Assembly: GCA_002786025.1 (NCBI GenBank)
Contig: NHNW01000020.1
Span: 124,001 to 188,000 of the forward strand
DNA from: Zasmidium citrigriseum
Lineage: Eukaryota > Ascomycota > Dothideomycetes > Mycosphaerellales > Mycosphaerellaceae
DNA length: 64,000 nt
Reading direction: 5' to 3'
This document shows positions 34,366 to 44,152 of the stretch, one piece after another; positions within the stretch are counted from its first letter, which is position 1, and every line of letters begins with the position of its first letter. Below the pieces are notes generated by a model. It searched no databases. It saw only the letters and a list, made by a program, of their open reading frames with translations, and was not told the origin of the DNA. The translations under genes were made by a program, and so were the position numbers.

Positions 34366-36690
34366 CTACGGGTCCTGTAAGTAGACTTCCATGCTCGACA
34401 TCCACTGCTCAACCGCGCGGTCTCCAGAGAATTTCTTAGGAACGATGCGAACCGCACATATCGGGTCGAGCACTGGGCACGTTACCACACGCTGCAGAAA
34501 TGCCGTATGATCACTTGTCGGCCGGGGGACGTTTTCGAGATCCTGTCCGACCAGGACCATTTTGTCTTCTGCGGTGAAGCGGACCTGAACATCTGCTTGG
34601 TATTCCGTTGCGAGAGCATGATTGCGCATGTGGAGACTGTGCGTGGTGCCGATAGCTTGTCCAACAACGTCGAAGACGAAGTCATGATTGTGACGCAGGA
34701 TGAGAAAGATGGGCAATTGTCTCTTCTCGTCTCGGACTACGAGTTCGAGCATGAGGTCTCTCGGCCTGGCTTCGCTGGAGGCTATTGCGAGAGTTTCAGA
34801 TAGACCAGTGAGATTGTCTCGGACTGTGATGAATTTTGGCGATCTATTAGGGAGAAAGACGGGCTCGAGTTCGGGTGTTGGCACGGCTTCGTGCAGAGCT
34901 ATCCGTTGCAACGGATCCGGGCAAACTCCCAGGGAATTGAACACCGGCGTGGTCAAATTTCCGGCCTCGTCTTCACCCAGAGGACCGATAACGGAACCAA
35001 AGAAACTGGTATCCATCGTGGAGTTGGTGTTGACGCAGCCCCATTGTTCAAATTCCGATTGCTGACGAATGACAGGTCTCACGCCTAGTGCAGGTCTTTG
35101 TCGGGCAGCAATAGCATCAGCGATTTCTGGAGACTTGTGCGAGACACGGAAGACATGGAGCATAATTTCGAGGGTGCTTGGTTGGACAGCGTTGGCAAGC
35201 TGCATCGCCAGTGCGTAGCCAGTTTTGCTATAGTCCGGTGAGATGGCCTCAAGGCCTGTCGGCCAGCGAATCAGGGGCAGTATGCCATACAGTCGATCCC
35301 GTGGGTCGGCGCAGGAAAAGGTGTGGAATTTCGTCATTGCATCTTCCAGATCGATAGGATAGAGGCCGTGGATAAGCCTCCCAAGATTCTGCTCGACGCG
35401 CAGATCTGGGAAAGCCTTATTGTACTCAGGCGGCTCGGGGAAAAAGCATTTCATAGTTTCCCAGGGGAACGTGTCCGCGCCGCACAAGAACTCCGTCTTT
35501 CCGCTCGAGGCAAACAGCTCTTGCACGATCCATAGCCGGCTCCAGTATGGCCTGTCTTGGAACTTGCACAGCGCCACCCACATTATATTACCTCCCATCA
35601 TGCTATCGGGCGGGTATTCCGAAATCGCCCTCAACAACAGCTCGCTATTGTCCGCGTGCGCACCAAGAGAAGCCAGGACTCCAGACGCTCGGCTGTAGAT
35701 CTCAAACATTATCGCCACCTGCGCACTCTTCTCTTCGACATTGTCTTGGTCGATACAAATCGAGTCAATCCAAATGTACTCTTCCGGGTAGTGCAGTCGC
35801 GCTTGGAAAAGGGCGTAGCGACAGTTCCATCGAACTTGAGCGTAATAGCCCCAGCCTTTGACTGCGATTCGCCAGAGATCGTCGTCGCCCCAAACATACG
35901 AAGTCGCTCGGTATGCCGGTGCACCCGATAGCGGCCAGGTGGAGAGGTCGATTTTGATCTCATCTTGAGCGCGCGTGGGCAGGAATCGGAGTAAACGAAT
36001 CTGCTTCGTTGGATCTGACAGCGGCTCGTGAGTTAGCGTGAGCATCTTCCAAGGAAGTCTCGAGGTGGCGAATACTTCAGGAGACAGCTTCTTGCGCTGC
36101 AGCGCGACTTCGGTCTGGTCTTTATACAAAAGCGTGAACCAGCTGAGCCGCTTTGCCAGCGCATAGCGACGAAGCGACTTCTCCAAGCCTCGCTTACAAG
36201 CAGGGCAATGTGGATCCGAAATTGGCATACGATAGCTGTGAATTGCGTGCATGGTCGACGTTTTTGTAACTAGATTTTGGAAGATCTTGGCCCTGCTGTC
36301 AGCAGATTGGATGTGTGCACGAGCAATTGTGAAGGAGTACAGACTAGAAACATGATAAAGATCTTCGGGGCCCTGGAGGTGATTGTGAAGACTTACTGTT
36401 GCTTGCCACTGCATCGATCCAGTGTTCGAAGATGCAGTGTGATGAAGAAAGATCTTTTCCGTACAAGGGTATCGATAATCAATCAAGTCAGAATTGGACC
36501 CGCCCGTGTATGCCTGTCCGTTCTCTATATCTATGCAGTCGCCGCTGGTATTGGTAGCGAACATGAGGTCTGGTGATGGATTGCTCTCGTGAGCGCCGTC
36601 TGCCTGGGTGAGTTGACAGTGCTTCGTGTTTGGTGGCCGCTCGCTGTCCAGAGGAGTCGCGGCGCATCCGATCTCACAGCTAGAAGTCAC
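34366..36690 (-). CDS. HET-domain (heterokaryon incompatibility) protein
   Basis: An uninterrupted 774-codon frame. From about residue 235: IRLLRFLP, AYRATSYVWGDD (HET block 1), YIWIDSICIDQDNVEEKSAQV and MFEIYSRASGVLASLG (blocks 2 and 3), then CSFADPRDRLYGI-like text (SCADPRDRLYGILPL), all classic for HET proteins. The domain is TIR-related and triggers cell death during non-self recognition in filamentous fungi. The first ~230 residues are not recognised; the true start could be one of several downstream ATGs or involve an undetected intron, so the 5' end is uncertain. The start lies only 87 bases from the stop of the glycosyltransferase gene on the same strand. Confidence 0.82.
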   Translation of the reverse strand: MTSSCEIGCAATPLDSERPPNTKHCQLTQADGAHESNPSPDLMFATNTSGDCIDIENGQAYTGGSNSDLIDYRYPCTEKIFLHHTASSNTGSMQWQATVSLHNHLQGPEDLYHVSSLYSFTIARAHIQSADSRAKIFQNLVTKTSTMHAIHSYRMPISDPHCPACKRGLEKSLRRYALAKRLSWFTLLYKDQTEVALQRKKLSPEVFATSRLPWKMLTLTHEPLSDPTKQIRLLRFLPTRAQDEIKIDLSTWPLSGAPAYRATSYVWGDDDLWRIAVKGWGYYAQVRWNCRYALFQARLHYPEEYIWIDSICIDQDNVEEKSAQVAIMFEIYSRASGVLASLGAHADNSELLLRAISEYPPDSMMGGNIMWVALCKFQDRPYWSRLWIVQELFASSGKTEFLCGADTFPWETMKCFFPEPPEYNKAFPDLRVEQNLGRLIHGLYPIDLEDAMTKFHTFSCADPRDRLYGILPLIRWPTGLEAISPDYSKTGYALAMQLANAVQPSTLEIMLHVFRVSHKSPEIADAIAARQRPALGVRPVIRQQSEFEQWGCVNTNSTMDTSFFGSVIGPLGEDEAGNLTTPVFNSLGVCPDPLQRIALHEAVPTPELEPVFLPNRSPKFITVRDNLTGLSETLAIASSEARPRDLMLELVVRDEKRQLPIFLILRHNHDFVFDVVGQAIGTTHSLHMRNHALATEYQADVQVRFTAEDKMVLVGQDLENVPRPTSDHTAFLQRVVTCPVLDPICAVRIVPKKFSGDRAVEQWMSSMEVYLQDP

Positions 36691-36777
36691 GCGATGGGTT
36701 GATCGATTTCGTCAGACGTTCAGCAGACCTTCTGCGTGATTTTTCTTCATTGAGCTTGGTTGTAGTAGGTGCTTCCT

Positions 36778-39090
36778 TCAGCTCACATCAGGCCCCTGCC
36801 TCACTACTGCAGCCTCATCCTTCGAATCCACAGTCGCAGGAGTCTTCTTCTCGCCAATCGGCTCTTCGTGTGTTGGCATGGTCATCGAAAACTCGTCTTT
36901 GTCGTCGGACTCAGTACTATCGGCAATCGCCTTAGCGACATGCTCAGCCCAGTCGTCTCCTCCCGTCTGGCCATCATCCGCGAACTTTACTTCCACTCCC
37001 GGTAAGCAGAACAGGTCGTCTGTCTTCAAGCTTTCTGCAACACGACTCCGGCTCGCGTCCGCGCCTTGGCATCCTCCAACAGCAGCACGCAGCCAGGGCA
37101 CATACTCGTTCGATCGCCTTTCGAGGTTGTATTGGGATGTGAGCGAACCTTCATGATCCAGCCAAGGTAACGACGTTACACCCTGCAGCTCGCCGTTGAA
37201 AGGTAGCATCTGGTGGAGAGGCATCAAATTGCGAGACGGATCGGCTTCGCTGTGCTCTGTTGGTACTGGCGGGTCAGCCGACAGAAGGAATGGCTCTTCT
37301 TCAGGATGAGCGGACTGTTTGAACACCTCGGTGGCCTTCGTGTCCGAAAGTGGAGGTCGTGAGAACTCCTCAGGTATCTGTGCTAGCTCATTGTGAATCG
37401 TAACGAAGGAGCTTGGTGGATGTAGCATGGTCCAGCCTCTTGCTCTAGCTAGCTCCATGAAGAACTCGACCCAGGCAGGCTCGGTCTCGGGTACCAGTTT
37501 GTGGTCCTTTTTGCCCGATTTTCCAGTATGCGAGGCTTGTATCCGCCTCGACAGGTAATCGTGGAAGGTAGTCCATTTCTCACCCACGATGAGGTTCGCC
37601 GTCGATGATACAGCTTGATACAAGAATGGCGAAGGGCCTTGCTGGTCGACATCTTTGTTTTCGGCGAACTTGTTGAAGGTCATGTTGGTCACAGTTGGCT
37701 GTTTGAACCCCTCTTTACCATCGAGATAAGATGTTGGCAAATCCAGTGAGATGCCCATCATGTCATTGCCGGCGCCCCAGTATTGGTAGTAGTATTCCAA
37801 GAGGGTGAAGTGAAGGTATTGCAGATACAGAGGACTCATCTCTGCCTGCGGAGAAAGGACAAGAACGTGATTGTCCTTGGAGTTGCTTGGGTAGAATGAC
37901 TCGACGAATCGAATCGAGGCCTGCTCAGAGCTGACCCGCGAAGATGGTATCCGGTGACGGACCGTGAGGCCATTGGGCTCAGAAAAGTCTCTCCACGGCG
38001 GCCACATGAAGCCGCCCAGATAGTTCTGTAATGCCGGTTCGATCTTCGCGGGCAGCTCAATCGTTAGCCTTGGTACCTTCAGCCCCTTATATTCTGCATT
38101 GTAGAGGCTCTTCAAAAGTCGAATGAGGCTTCCAGAACTCTCGGAGGGCGCATGAATCAAGATTTCGATGTTCGGCTTGTGCCAATTGCTCAAGCTGCCC
38201 GCATCAAGCCTGGTCATCCAGAGAAACTCTTCGTACTTTTCGAAGGGAATCTCAATCAATGCTGTGCCCGTATCCTTCGCTTTGGTTTTGATAGCTTTCG
38301 AGAAGAAGGCATCCTCGCGTTTGCTATCGTCCATTATGATGGCCTGTGGATGCACGAAGTCATTGATGTGTTTCATGGCCCCTCTTGTTGCCGATTCCGT
38401 CCTTGCATCACTGCTGAACTCCGCATAGTCTCCTCGTGCGTCGTGAAACAAGACTTTGCACTCATTCGTGTCAACGCCATTGATTTCCAGAATTTCGTCA
38501 AGCGATAGTGGACTTCGGCCAAATAGAGCCATATGCGCGTAGTTGCGATCGATCTTGGCCATTTCGCAAGCCATCGGTATCAAATTCGCCGCGCTCTTGG
38601 GTGAAGATGCCACAAAGAGCACATTCCTGTTCTGCAACATATTGCCCATGGTCCTGCCCACCCTGTGCAAGCTCGCGGCGAGCTTGTAGAATCTCACCAC
38701 CCCATTGTAGTAATGCTTCGTCTCCTCATCTTGGTCTCTTTCCGGATCCCGTGGAGGAGCCCCCGCTGGCTGATTGTACGTCGCGGCTCTGTATGGATCC
38801 TGAAAAGTTGTGGGAGCCGCCTGTGATATGCCAGGATTGAGATCAACGGGAATGTGGTGGAAGAAGAGGTAGATGAACGCGATCACCGCGACGCCGATCA
38901 GGAAGCGTCTCTTGCGCCATTTCGGGAATAATGATGATATCGAATTCGAAGAGGACGTTCTCCGCGGTTTGAAGTCGTCGTCGCGCTTGCCGAGTTCCTC
39001 ATCTTTGGTGAGCAGACGGGATCGCGCTGACATAGTGCGCTCCGGAGACGAGGGGCGAGTTCGAGGACGGAGGCTGCCCCCTAATGACAT
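36778..39090 (-). CDS. Fungal type II membrane glycosyltransferase (glycosyltransferase 2-like)
   Basis: An uninterrupted 770-codon frame. A basic Ser-rich cytoplasmic tail of about 60 residues is followed by one membrane helix (FLIGVAVIAFIYLFFHHI, residues ~61-78), giving a type II Golgi topology. The lumenal part has a GT-A-like start (PNIEILIHAPSESSGSLIRL, PRLTIELP) and blocks I associate with a fungal GT2-type family: HVLVLSPQAEMSPLYLQYLH, EYYYQYWGAGNDMMGISLDL, SPFLYQAVSSTANLIVGEKW. The C-terminal ~100 residues are acidic and low complexity. In-frame ATGs at 39090 and 39033 both precede the helix. Acceptor and sugar are unknown; a role in cell-wall or protein glycan synthesis is likely. 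Confidence 0.7.
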   Translation of the reverse strand: MSLGGSLRPRTRPSSPERTMSARSRLLTKDEELGKRDDDFKPRRTSSSNSISSLFPKWRKRRFLIGVAVIAFIYLFFHHIPVDLNPGISQAAPTTFQDPYRAATYNQPAGAPPRDPERDQDEETKHYYNGVVRFYKLAASLHRVGRTMGNMLQNRNVLFVASSPKSAANLIPMACEMAKIDRNYAHMALFGRSPLSLDEILEINGVDTNECKVLFHDARGDYAEFSSDARTESATRGAMKHINDFVHPQAIIMDDSKREDAFFSKAIKTKAKDTGTALIEIPFEKYEEFLWMTRLDAGSLSNWHKPNIEILIHAPSESSGSLIRLLKSLYNAEYKGLKVPRLTIELPAKIEPALQNYLGGFMWPPWRDFSEPNGLTVRHRIPSSRVSSEQASIRFVESFYPSNSKDNHVLVLSPQAEMSPLYLQYLHFTLLEYYYQYWGAGNDMMGISLDLPTSYLDGKEGFKQPTVTNMTFNKFAENKDVDQQGPSPFLYQAVSSTANLIVGEKWTTFHDYLSRRIQASHTGKSGKKDHKLVPETEPAWVEFFMELARARGWTMLHPPSSFVTIHNELAQIPEEFSRPPLSDTKATEVFKQSAHPEEEPFLLSADPPVPTEHSEADPSRNLMPLHQMLPFNGELQGVTSLPWLDHEGSLTSQYNLERRSNEYVPWLRAAVGGCQGADASRSRVAESLKTDDLFCLPGVEVKFADDGQTGGDDWAEHVAKAIADSTESDDKDEFSMTMPTHEEPIGEKKTPATVDSKDEAAVVRQGPDVS

Positions 39091-39824
39091 CGACGGTGGA
39101 GCATTTCTGGAGGGCGGAGTGAGGCGATGTTGCCGGCGACGCTGGCAGATAGCGGCGGCGAGGTATCGAAGGGGTTTGATGGCAGTGAGACAGCTGTTTC
39201 ATTCATCGACGTCGCCATCTTGGCGCCGCGGACATGGGTCCGTATGTGAATTCCCGAACCTTAAGTCGCTAGCCTCGTCTTAAAATGTCGTCTTCTCTTC
39301 AGCACGCACTTCGAATTTCACCTTCACCATCTCACTTCATTTCTTGCAAAGATCAGTCATCACAGCAAGCCGTCTGTCTCATCATGAGCGTACGACTGGG
39401 CTTCTCTGATCGGAAGCCCGTGTTTCCGAGCCATTTCGATGAGGTAATCGAGCCGGAGAGAAGTTTTGCACAGTGAGGCGGCTTCCGGTTGCATAGAGAC
39501 TTGCCCCAGCGGTCGAGATGTGTTCGGGCGAGATCTGAAAAAGCCGTTCCGTGAACAGCATAACTGAGGCTTGCGTAGTATCTATTGTGCCAGCAAAATG
39601 GTCACCGATTGCTCGGTCCAGCTGGACGGCTGATGTATGCACAAAACTATCCGTGGACAGTCCACGAACTGAGCAGCATTCGGACGTGAAACTGATCGCA
39701 GGCCTATGGAGCCTGCCTGTCAGCCACGTAATCAGCGCTCAAGGCCTCATGTCTTCAAATACAATAGTGGACGCTGTCTTCCGCAGCGGAGCAGAGGATA
39801 CATTGAGGAGCGACCTCTACCAAG
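39091..39824. other. Gene-free interval with left copy of a direct repeat
   Basis: 734 bases between the divergent glycosyltransferase and quinone-reductase genes. Short frames on both strands (e.g. 39285-39476 plus) lack family features. A segment at 39287-39358 is duplicated at 41134-41208. Confidence 0.4.
39287..39358 (+). repeat. Direct repeat, left copy
   Basis: Shares 18 identical bases (gcacgcacttcgaatttc, 39302-39319) with 41149-41166 and about 75-80 percent identity over the flanking ~75 bases, ending in gatcagtc in both copies. The two copies bracket the quinone-reductase gene. Confidence 0.6.
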
Positions 39825-41025
39825 ATGGCGATTGACGAAACAACCGCACCGACACCTGACCAGCCGGGCAAATGGGTCGTGACACGCTTTGGCCCTCCCT
39901 CGGTTCTCGCATGGCAGCCCATCACTCTGGTCTTCCCACCCCCCGCGGGCATGGCGCTCGTCAAAATCCTAGCGGCAGGAATCGCAGGCGCGGACAACAT
40001 CCAACGGGCTGGAGGATATCCCGATCCTCGCAGCAGCCAGCCTGGCTTCACGCCGGGGTACGACTTTGTGGGAGACGTGGTTGCGCTCGGTGAAAGCGAT
40101 GGCGAGGTGGGACAAACCGGTGGCAAGGCGGGACAGAACCACGGTGAGATCAAGGTCGGAACTCGCGTCGCTTCCATGTGCGTGGTCGGCGCGCACGCAA
40201 CGCACGTCGTCCTGCCTGTGTCTGATCTGCTCCCTATCGATTACTCGGACGACATAGTCAGCATATCTGCGCTGCCCTTGAATTACATGACCGCCTATGG
40301 CATGTTGCAAAGGAGCGGTGCGTTCCCCGACCCTTTCCGCCTGACTATGCTGACATTTGATTATAGGAGTCTCTTTACCTCCCGGCTCGAGCATCCTAGT
40401 CGGTGCAGCGGCAGGAGGTATAGGTACAGCCGTTGCACAGCTTGTAAACGCCTTCGACCTCGATATAAAGATTTTTGGCTCATGCTCGCCGTCCAAGTTT
40501 GAGTACATTCGATCACTAGGCATGGTGCCGGTCGATCGACACGACCCGAACCTCGGAGAGACTGTTCGTAGTCTGACTAGGAACGGCGAGGGCGTCGATG
40601 TGGCATACGATGCCGTGGGAAGTGAAGAAAGCCTTGCCCAAAGTGCCAAGGCGACCAAAGCAGAGACCGGCCAAGTCGTTGCTATCGGGGTTATAGGGGA
40701 TATAGCTACCGATGGTAGTGGCATGACAACTTCCTTGACGGTTCCTCAAATTCTGGGGCAGAGACTTCATCAGTCGCGAATGAAGTTCTGGGGCGTGGCT
40801 GCGGGATACTATCGAGAGACGAGGGACCTGTTCAATCAAGACTTCTACGCAATCGTAGACAAAGTCCGTTCTGGAAAGCTGAAGCCTAGGATCTGTCAGG
40901 CGCTCAAGCTGAGCGACGGGATACACGCCCATGAGCTGTTGGTCTCTGGCAATGTGCTTGGGAAAATGGTCTTCATCGTCGATAAAGCGCTCTATGAGCA
41001 TTACAGCGCAACTTCGGCAGCTTAG
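39825..41025 (+). CDS. Medium-chain quinone oxidoreductase-like enzyme
   Basis: Two exons (39825-40317 and 40367-41025, gtgcgt donor, ctgac branch site) give 383 residues. GroES-like N-domain with GYDFVGDVVALGE, then the Rossmann domain with LVGAAAGGIGTAVAQL and VDVAYDAVGS. No structural zinc-cysteine set is visible, so a zinc-independent NADPH-dependent reductase of quinones or enones. It is distant in sequence from the zeta-crystallin-type gene at 21605-22756. It contains an unusual insertion rich in Gly/Gln (GEVGQTGGKAGQNHGE) after the nucleotide-domain entry. Flanked by direct repeats. Confidence 0.82.
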
Positions 41026-41932
41026 AGTGGGAAGAGATGGATGGAAGGAGTCGTTCACCCCATGAAAAAGAGGCCTCACTAGGGTCGCTCTCGCCGGAAG
41101 CGCCGATGTCATCGCGTCAAAGCGCGATCAAACATCGCCTCCTCTTCGGCACGCACTTCGAATTTCGACTTCACTCACTCACTTTCATCGCGTCTCGGGA
41201 AGATCAGTCTGATATGAACAGCAGCTCATCAATGATGGCACAAAAGCGTCACTGAGGGCAAGGCAGCAGATCTTCGACAGACAGCTTTTTGCGGACTTAC
41301 GCAAATCGGGATCTCTCCAGGTACAGTATTGCGGGAGCAGAGTCCTTTCCGGATACGATACGCACCGCTAGCATACCGCGCTATTCTGTCAATGAAGAGA
41401 TGCGTCTACAGTGGGTGCAATACCAACGCCTTCCCTGATAGTCAGCCTGCCTGGAGACCTCCATCTGGGACCATGCTCTATACCATAGGACACAGAAATG
41501 AAGCGACCCCAGCTTTGAAAATTTTCGACTGAAGCAATGAATATCCCAGTCGCAAAATCTGTAATGAAGAATACTGCGTTCTCCAGTGCCATGAGGTATC
41601 TTTTTCACACTCTCTCGAAGGGGTTTTTCCACGGAAGCTGTGGGGGTGGAGGATCCGGACTTGTTGATGTGGGCTTCCGTCCGGCCTCAAGTCACACTGC
41701 ACCACGGCTTCCTTTAATGTCGAGCGGCAAAAGATTCACAACATCAAGAGGAGCCCAATCAAAACCCATCCGGAGTTCCAGGTGGAGTGATCCCACTTTC
41801 GATGAAGGGTAAGTCAACCAGATCTGCATCTATGCTTCGTTGTACCTTCAATCTCCTCCGGTCTCAATCTATCTCATTTTATATGCAAAGAAGTAAAAGC
41901 AAGGACGTTGTTCTTCTTGCTTTGCTGCCAAG
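41026..41932. other. Gene-free interval
   Basis: About 900 bases between the quinone-reductase and the FAD fusion gene. Apart from the right repeat copy there are overlapping short frames on both strands around 41381-41812 that show no domain and no splice partners. Confidence 0.4.
41134..41208 (+). repeat. Direct repeat, right copy
   Basis: Partner of 39287-39358 in the same orientation, with 18 identical bases at 41149-41166. It starts about 110 bases after the quinone-reductase stop. Confidence 0.6.
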
Positions 41933-44152
41933 ATGAAGCATTCACATACCGCAGAAAATGGAACCAATGGTGTCCACACAACCCATGTCAATGGAGACCA
42001 CGGCTACGCCAACGGACAAGACATAGAGACGCCTCTCACGGTCCTCATCGCAGGTGCCGGCATAGGAGGTCTAACAGCAGCCATCGGCCTTCGTCAGCAA
42101 GGACACACCGTCAAAATCTACGAACAATCGCAATTCGCCTCAGAACTAGGTGCTGCAATCCATCTGGCCCCCAACAGCAATGGCATCCTTCGTCGTCTAG
42201 GCATATACGCAGAAGACTTTGGCTCAAACCCTTGCTGCAAGTTCACTGAGCTCGACGGTCAAAGCAAGGTACTTCGAAGTATGGATGTCCGGGAATCAAA
42301 CAAATTATGGCAGCATCCATGGCATCTTGCGCATCGAGTGCATTTGCATGATGCCCTTAAGAAGGCGGCAACTGGTGTTGATGGGAAAGGCCTGCCAGCG
42401 GAACTGCACACCCGGAGTAGAGTCAAGGCCGTCGACGAAAGCCAAGGCATACTCACCCTCGAAAACGGCGAAATAATCCACGGCGACGTGATCGTAGGCG
42501 CCGACGGCGTCCACTCCATAACCCGAACCCGCATCGCCCCCAATACAAAACCCTTCGGCTGCGGCAAAAGCGCCTTTCGCTTCCTCATCCCTCGCGAATC
42601 GATCAAATCCGACCCTGTCACGGCACATCTCGTCTCTGACGATGGCGAGCTCAAAATCTGGTACGAAGCCGACCGCCGCATCGTAATGTACCCGACCTCC
42701 AACAACCAACTCCTTAATTTCGTCTGCATCCACCCAGCCTCCGAATCCAACGCCAGCTCAGACTGGAATCAAGATGCGAATATGGAGACGATGCAGAAGG
42801 TCTACTCGTCTTTTGAGCCGGCTGTGCAAACGCTTTTGAGTAAAGCGGACCCGGAGACGTTGAAGGTGTGGAGTCTGTTGGATATGGAGGAGATTCCGGC
42901 GTGGAGTAAGGAGAGGTTGGTCTTGATGGGTGATGCAGCGCATCCGTTTTTGCCGCATCAAGGACAGGGCGCTGGAACGGCGATTGAGGATGCGGCGGCG
43001 TTGGCGGTGGTGTTGCCGTTGGGAACGAAGAGGGAGGAAGTTGCTGAGAGGCTGAAGTTGTGGGATGGGATAAGGCATGAGCGGGCGACGAGGATTCAGG
43101 AGTATTCAAGGATTATTGGAGGTGACGATTTGATGAAGAAGAAGGATTTGGATAGTAAGTCTGCCCTCGTTTCGTCTTGGGTTCAGGGATGTTTGCTGAC
43201 AGTGGACGCAGTGATCAAGTTCACAAACTACAACTTCGGCCACGACGAATTTGATAACGCCGCCCAGCGTTTCCGGGAGTATCAATGGTCCCTCGTACCA
43301 AACAAATACTGGCGAATGCCCCTAGCCTTCGGCCCCATGCCAGGCCCACGACAAACTCACCTCGGCCATCCTCGCTCCGGAGAACACTCAACCTTCACAA
43401 CAGCCAGCATCCGCTTCAAAACCTCCCGCACAGCCCTCCAAAACCTCTTTCCTTCTGGCCGAAGCGGCTACCAGTTCCTGTCTCCAGGCACAGTAGCCTA
43501 CGCCTCCTTCTCCCAAACGACCCTCAACGGCATGGACTGGCTCGGCGGAAGTGGCTACAACCATCTCGGGCTGTACATCCACGGAGTGGAATACACCAGC
43601 CCCAGTGGCAAATCCGTCAAGGGGACTTATATGCCCATCCTCTTCGAGAACCTCGCAGACCCCATAATCTCCGGGCGAGAAGAACTCGGCATGCCGAAAC
43701 TCTATTCCGCCGTCGACGTCTTCCGCCGCGGCGAAGATTCCTACCACATCCGCACATCATGGCAAGGTGCCGTATGGGGCCACTTCAACCTCACCGGCCT
43801 CTCACCTATCGACCCCAACGAAGACTCAGGCAGTATCAGCGGCGAAGCCGACGAAGGGGTAATAGTCCATCGGTACATCCCCGCCGTAGGCAAAGAGAAC
43901 AAGGGTGTAGTTTCCGAGGCGGATTATGCTTGTTTCGACGCTTTTGCGGATGCGGAGCCGAAGCCGCAAGTGCAGAGGGCGTGGAGGGCGAGGGAGGCGA
44001 AGTTTGAACTTGAGGGGCTGGATTGGAAGATTTTGCCGACGCTGTGTCATGTTGTGGGGAGGCTGGCGGAGTTGCCGGTTTATGAGGTTGTTGGGGCGAA
44101 GGTTGTTGAGGGGTGCGGTGTGCCAGATGTTAGTGGCGCGAGGCCGGTTTGA
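41933..44152 (+). CDS. FAD-dependent monooxygenase fused to acetoacetate-decarboxylase-like domain
   Basis: Two exons (41933-43154 and 43212-44152) give 720 residues. The 57-base intron (gtaagt..gctgac..gcag) is in frame and stop-free, so an unspliced message reads as 739. N-terminal part, salicylate-hydroxylase-like: IAGAGIGGLTAAIGLRQQG near residue 40 (FAD), VGADGVHS near 190, GDAAHPFLPHQGQG near 332. The joined exons read DLDMIKFTNYNFGHDEF. From about 450: FKTSRTALQNLFPSG, ASFSQTTLNGMDWL, LFENLADPIISGREELGMPK, which resembles the acetoacetate decarboxylase fold family. A hydroxylase feeding a decarboxylase or hydrolase on an aromatic or polyketide acid is a plausible reading. The catalytic lysine of the second domain was not identified with certainty. 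Confidence 0.8.
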   Translation: MKHSHTAENGTNGVHTTHVNGDHGYANGQDIETPLTVLIAGAGIGGLTAAIGLRQQGHTVKIYEQSQFASELGAAIHLAPNSNGILRRLGIYAEDFGSNPCCKFTELDGQSKVLRSMDVRESNKLWQHPWHLAHRVHLHDALKKAATGVDGKGLPAELHTRSRVKAVDESQGILTLENGEIIHGDVIVGADGVHSITRTRIAPNTKPFGCGKSAFRFLIPRESIKSDPVTAHLVSDDGELKIWYEADRRIVMYPTSNNQLLNFVCIHPASESNASSDWNQDANMETMQKVYSSFEPAVQTLLSKADPETLKVWSLLDMEEIPAWSKERLVLMGDAAHPFLPHQGQGAGTAIEDAAALAVVLPLGTKREEVAERLKLWDGIRHERATRIQEYSRIIGGDDLMKKKDLDSKSALVSSWVQGCLLTVDAVIKFTNYNFGHDEFDNAAQRFREYQWSLVPNKYWRMPLAFGPMPGPRQTHLGHPRSGEHSTFTTASIRFKTSRTALQNLFPSGRSGYQFLSPGTVAYASFSQTTLNGMDWLGGSGYNHLGLYIHGVEYTSPSGKSVKGTYMPILFENLADPIISGREELGMPKLYSAVDVFRRGEDSYHIRTSWQGAVWGHFNLTGLSPIDPNEDSGSISGEADEGVIVHRYIPAVGKENKGVVSEADYACFDAFADAEPKPQVQRAWRAREAKFELEGLDWKILPTLCHVVGRLAELPVYEVVGAKVVEGCGVPDVSGARPV

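Noticed and set aside
39285..39642. Small plus and minus frames upstream of the quinone reductase
   Set aside because: The plus frame lies inside the duplicated repeat segment and neither shows protein-family features.
41381..41812. Overlapping short frames on both strands as a gene
   Set aside because: No domain, no splice partners, and both strands are open at once, as happens by chance at this length.
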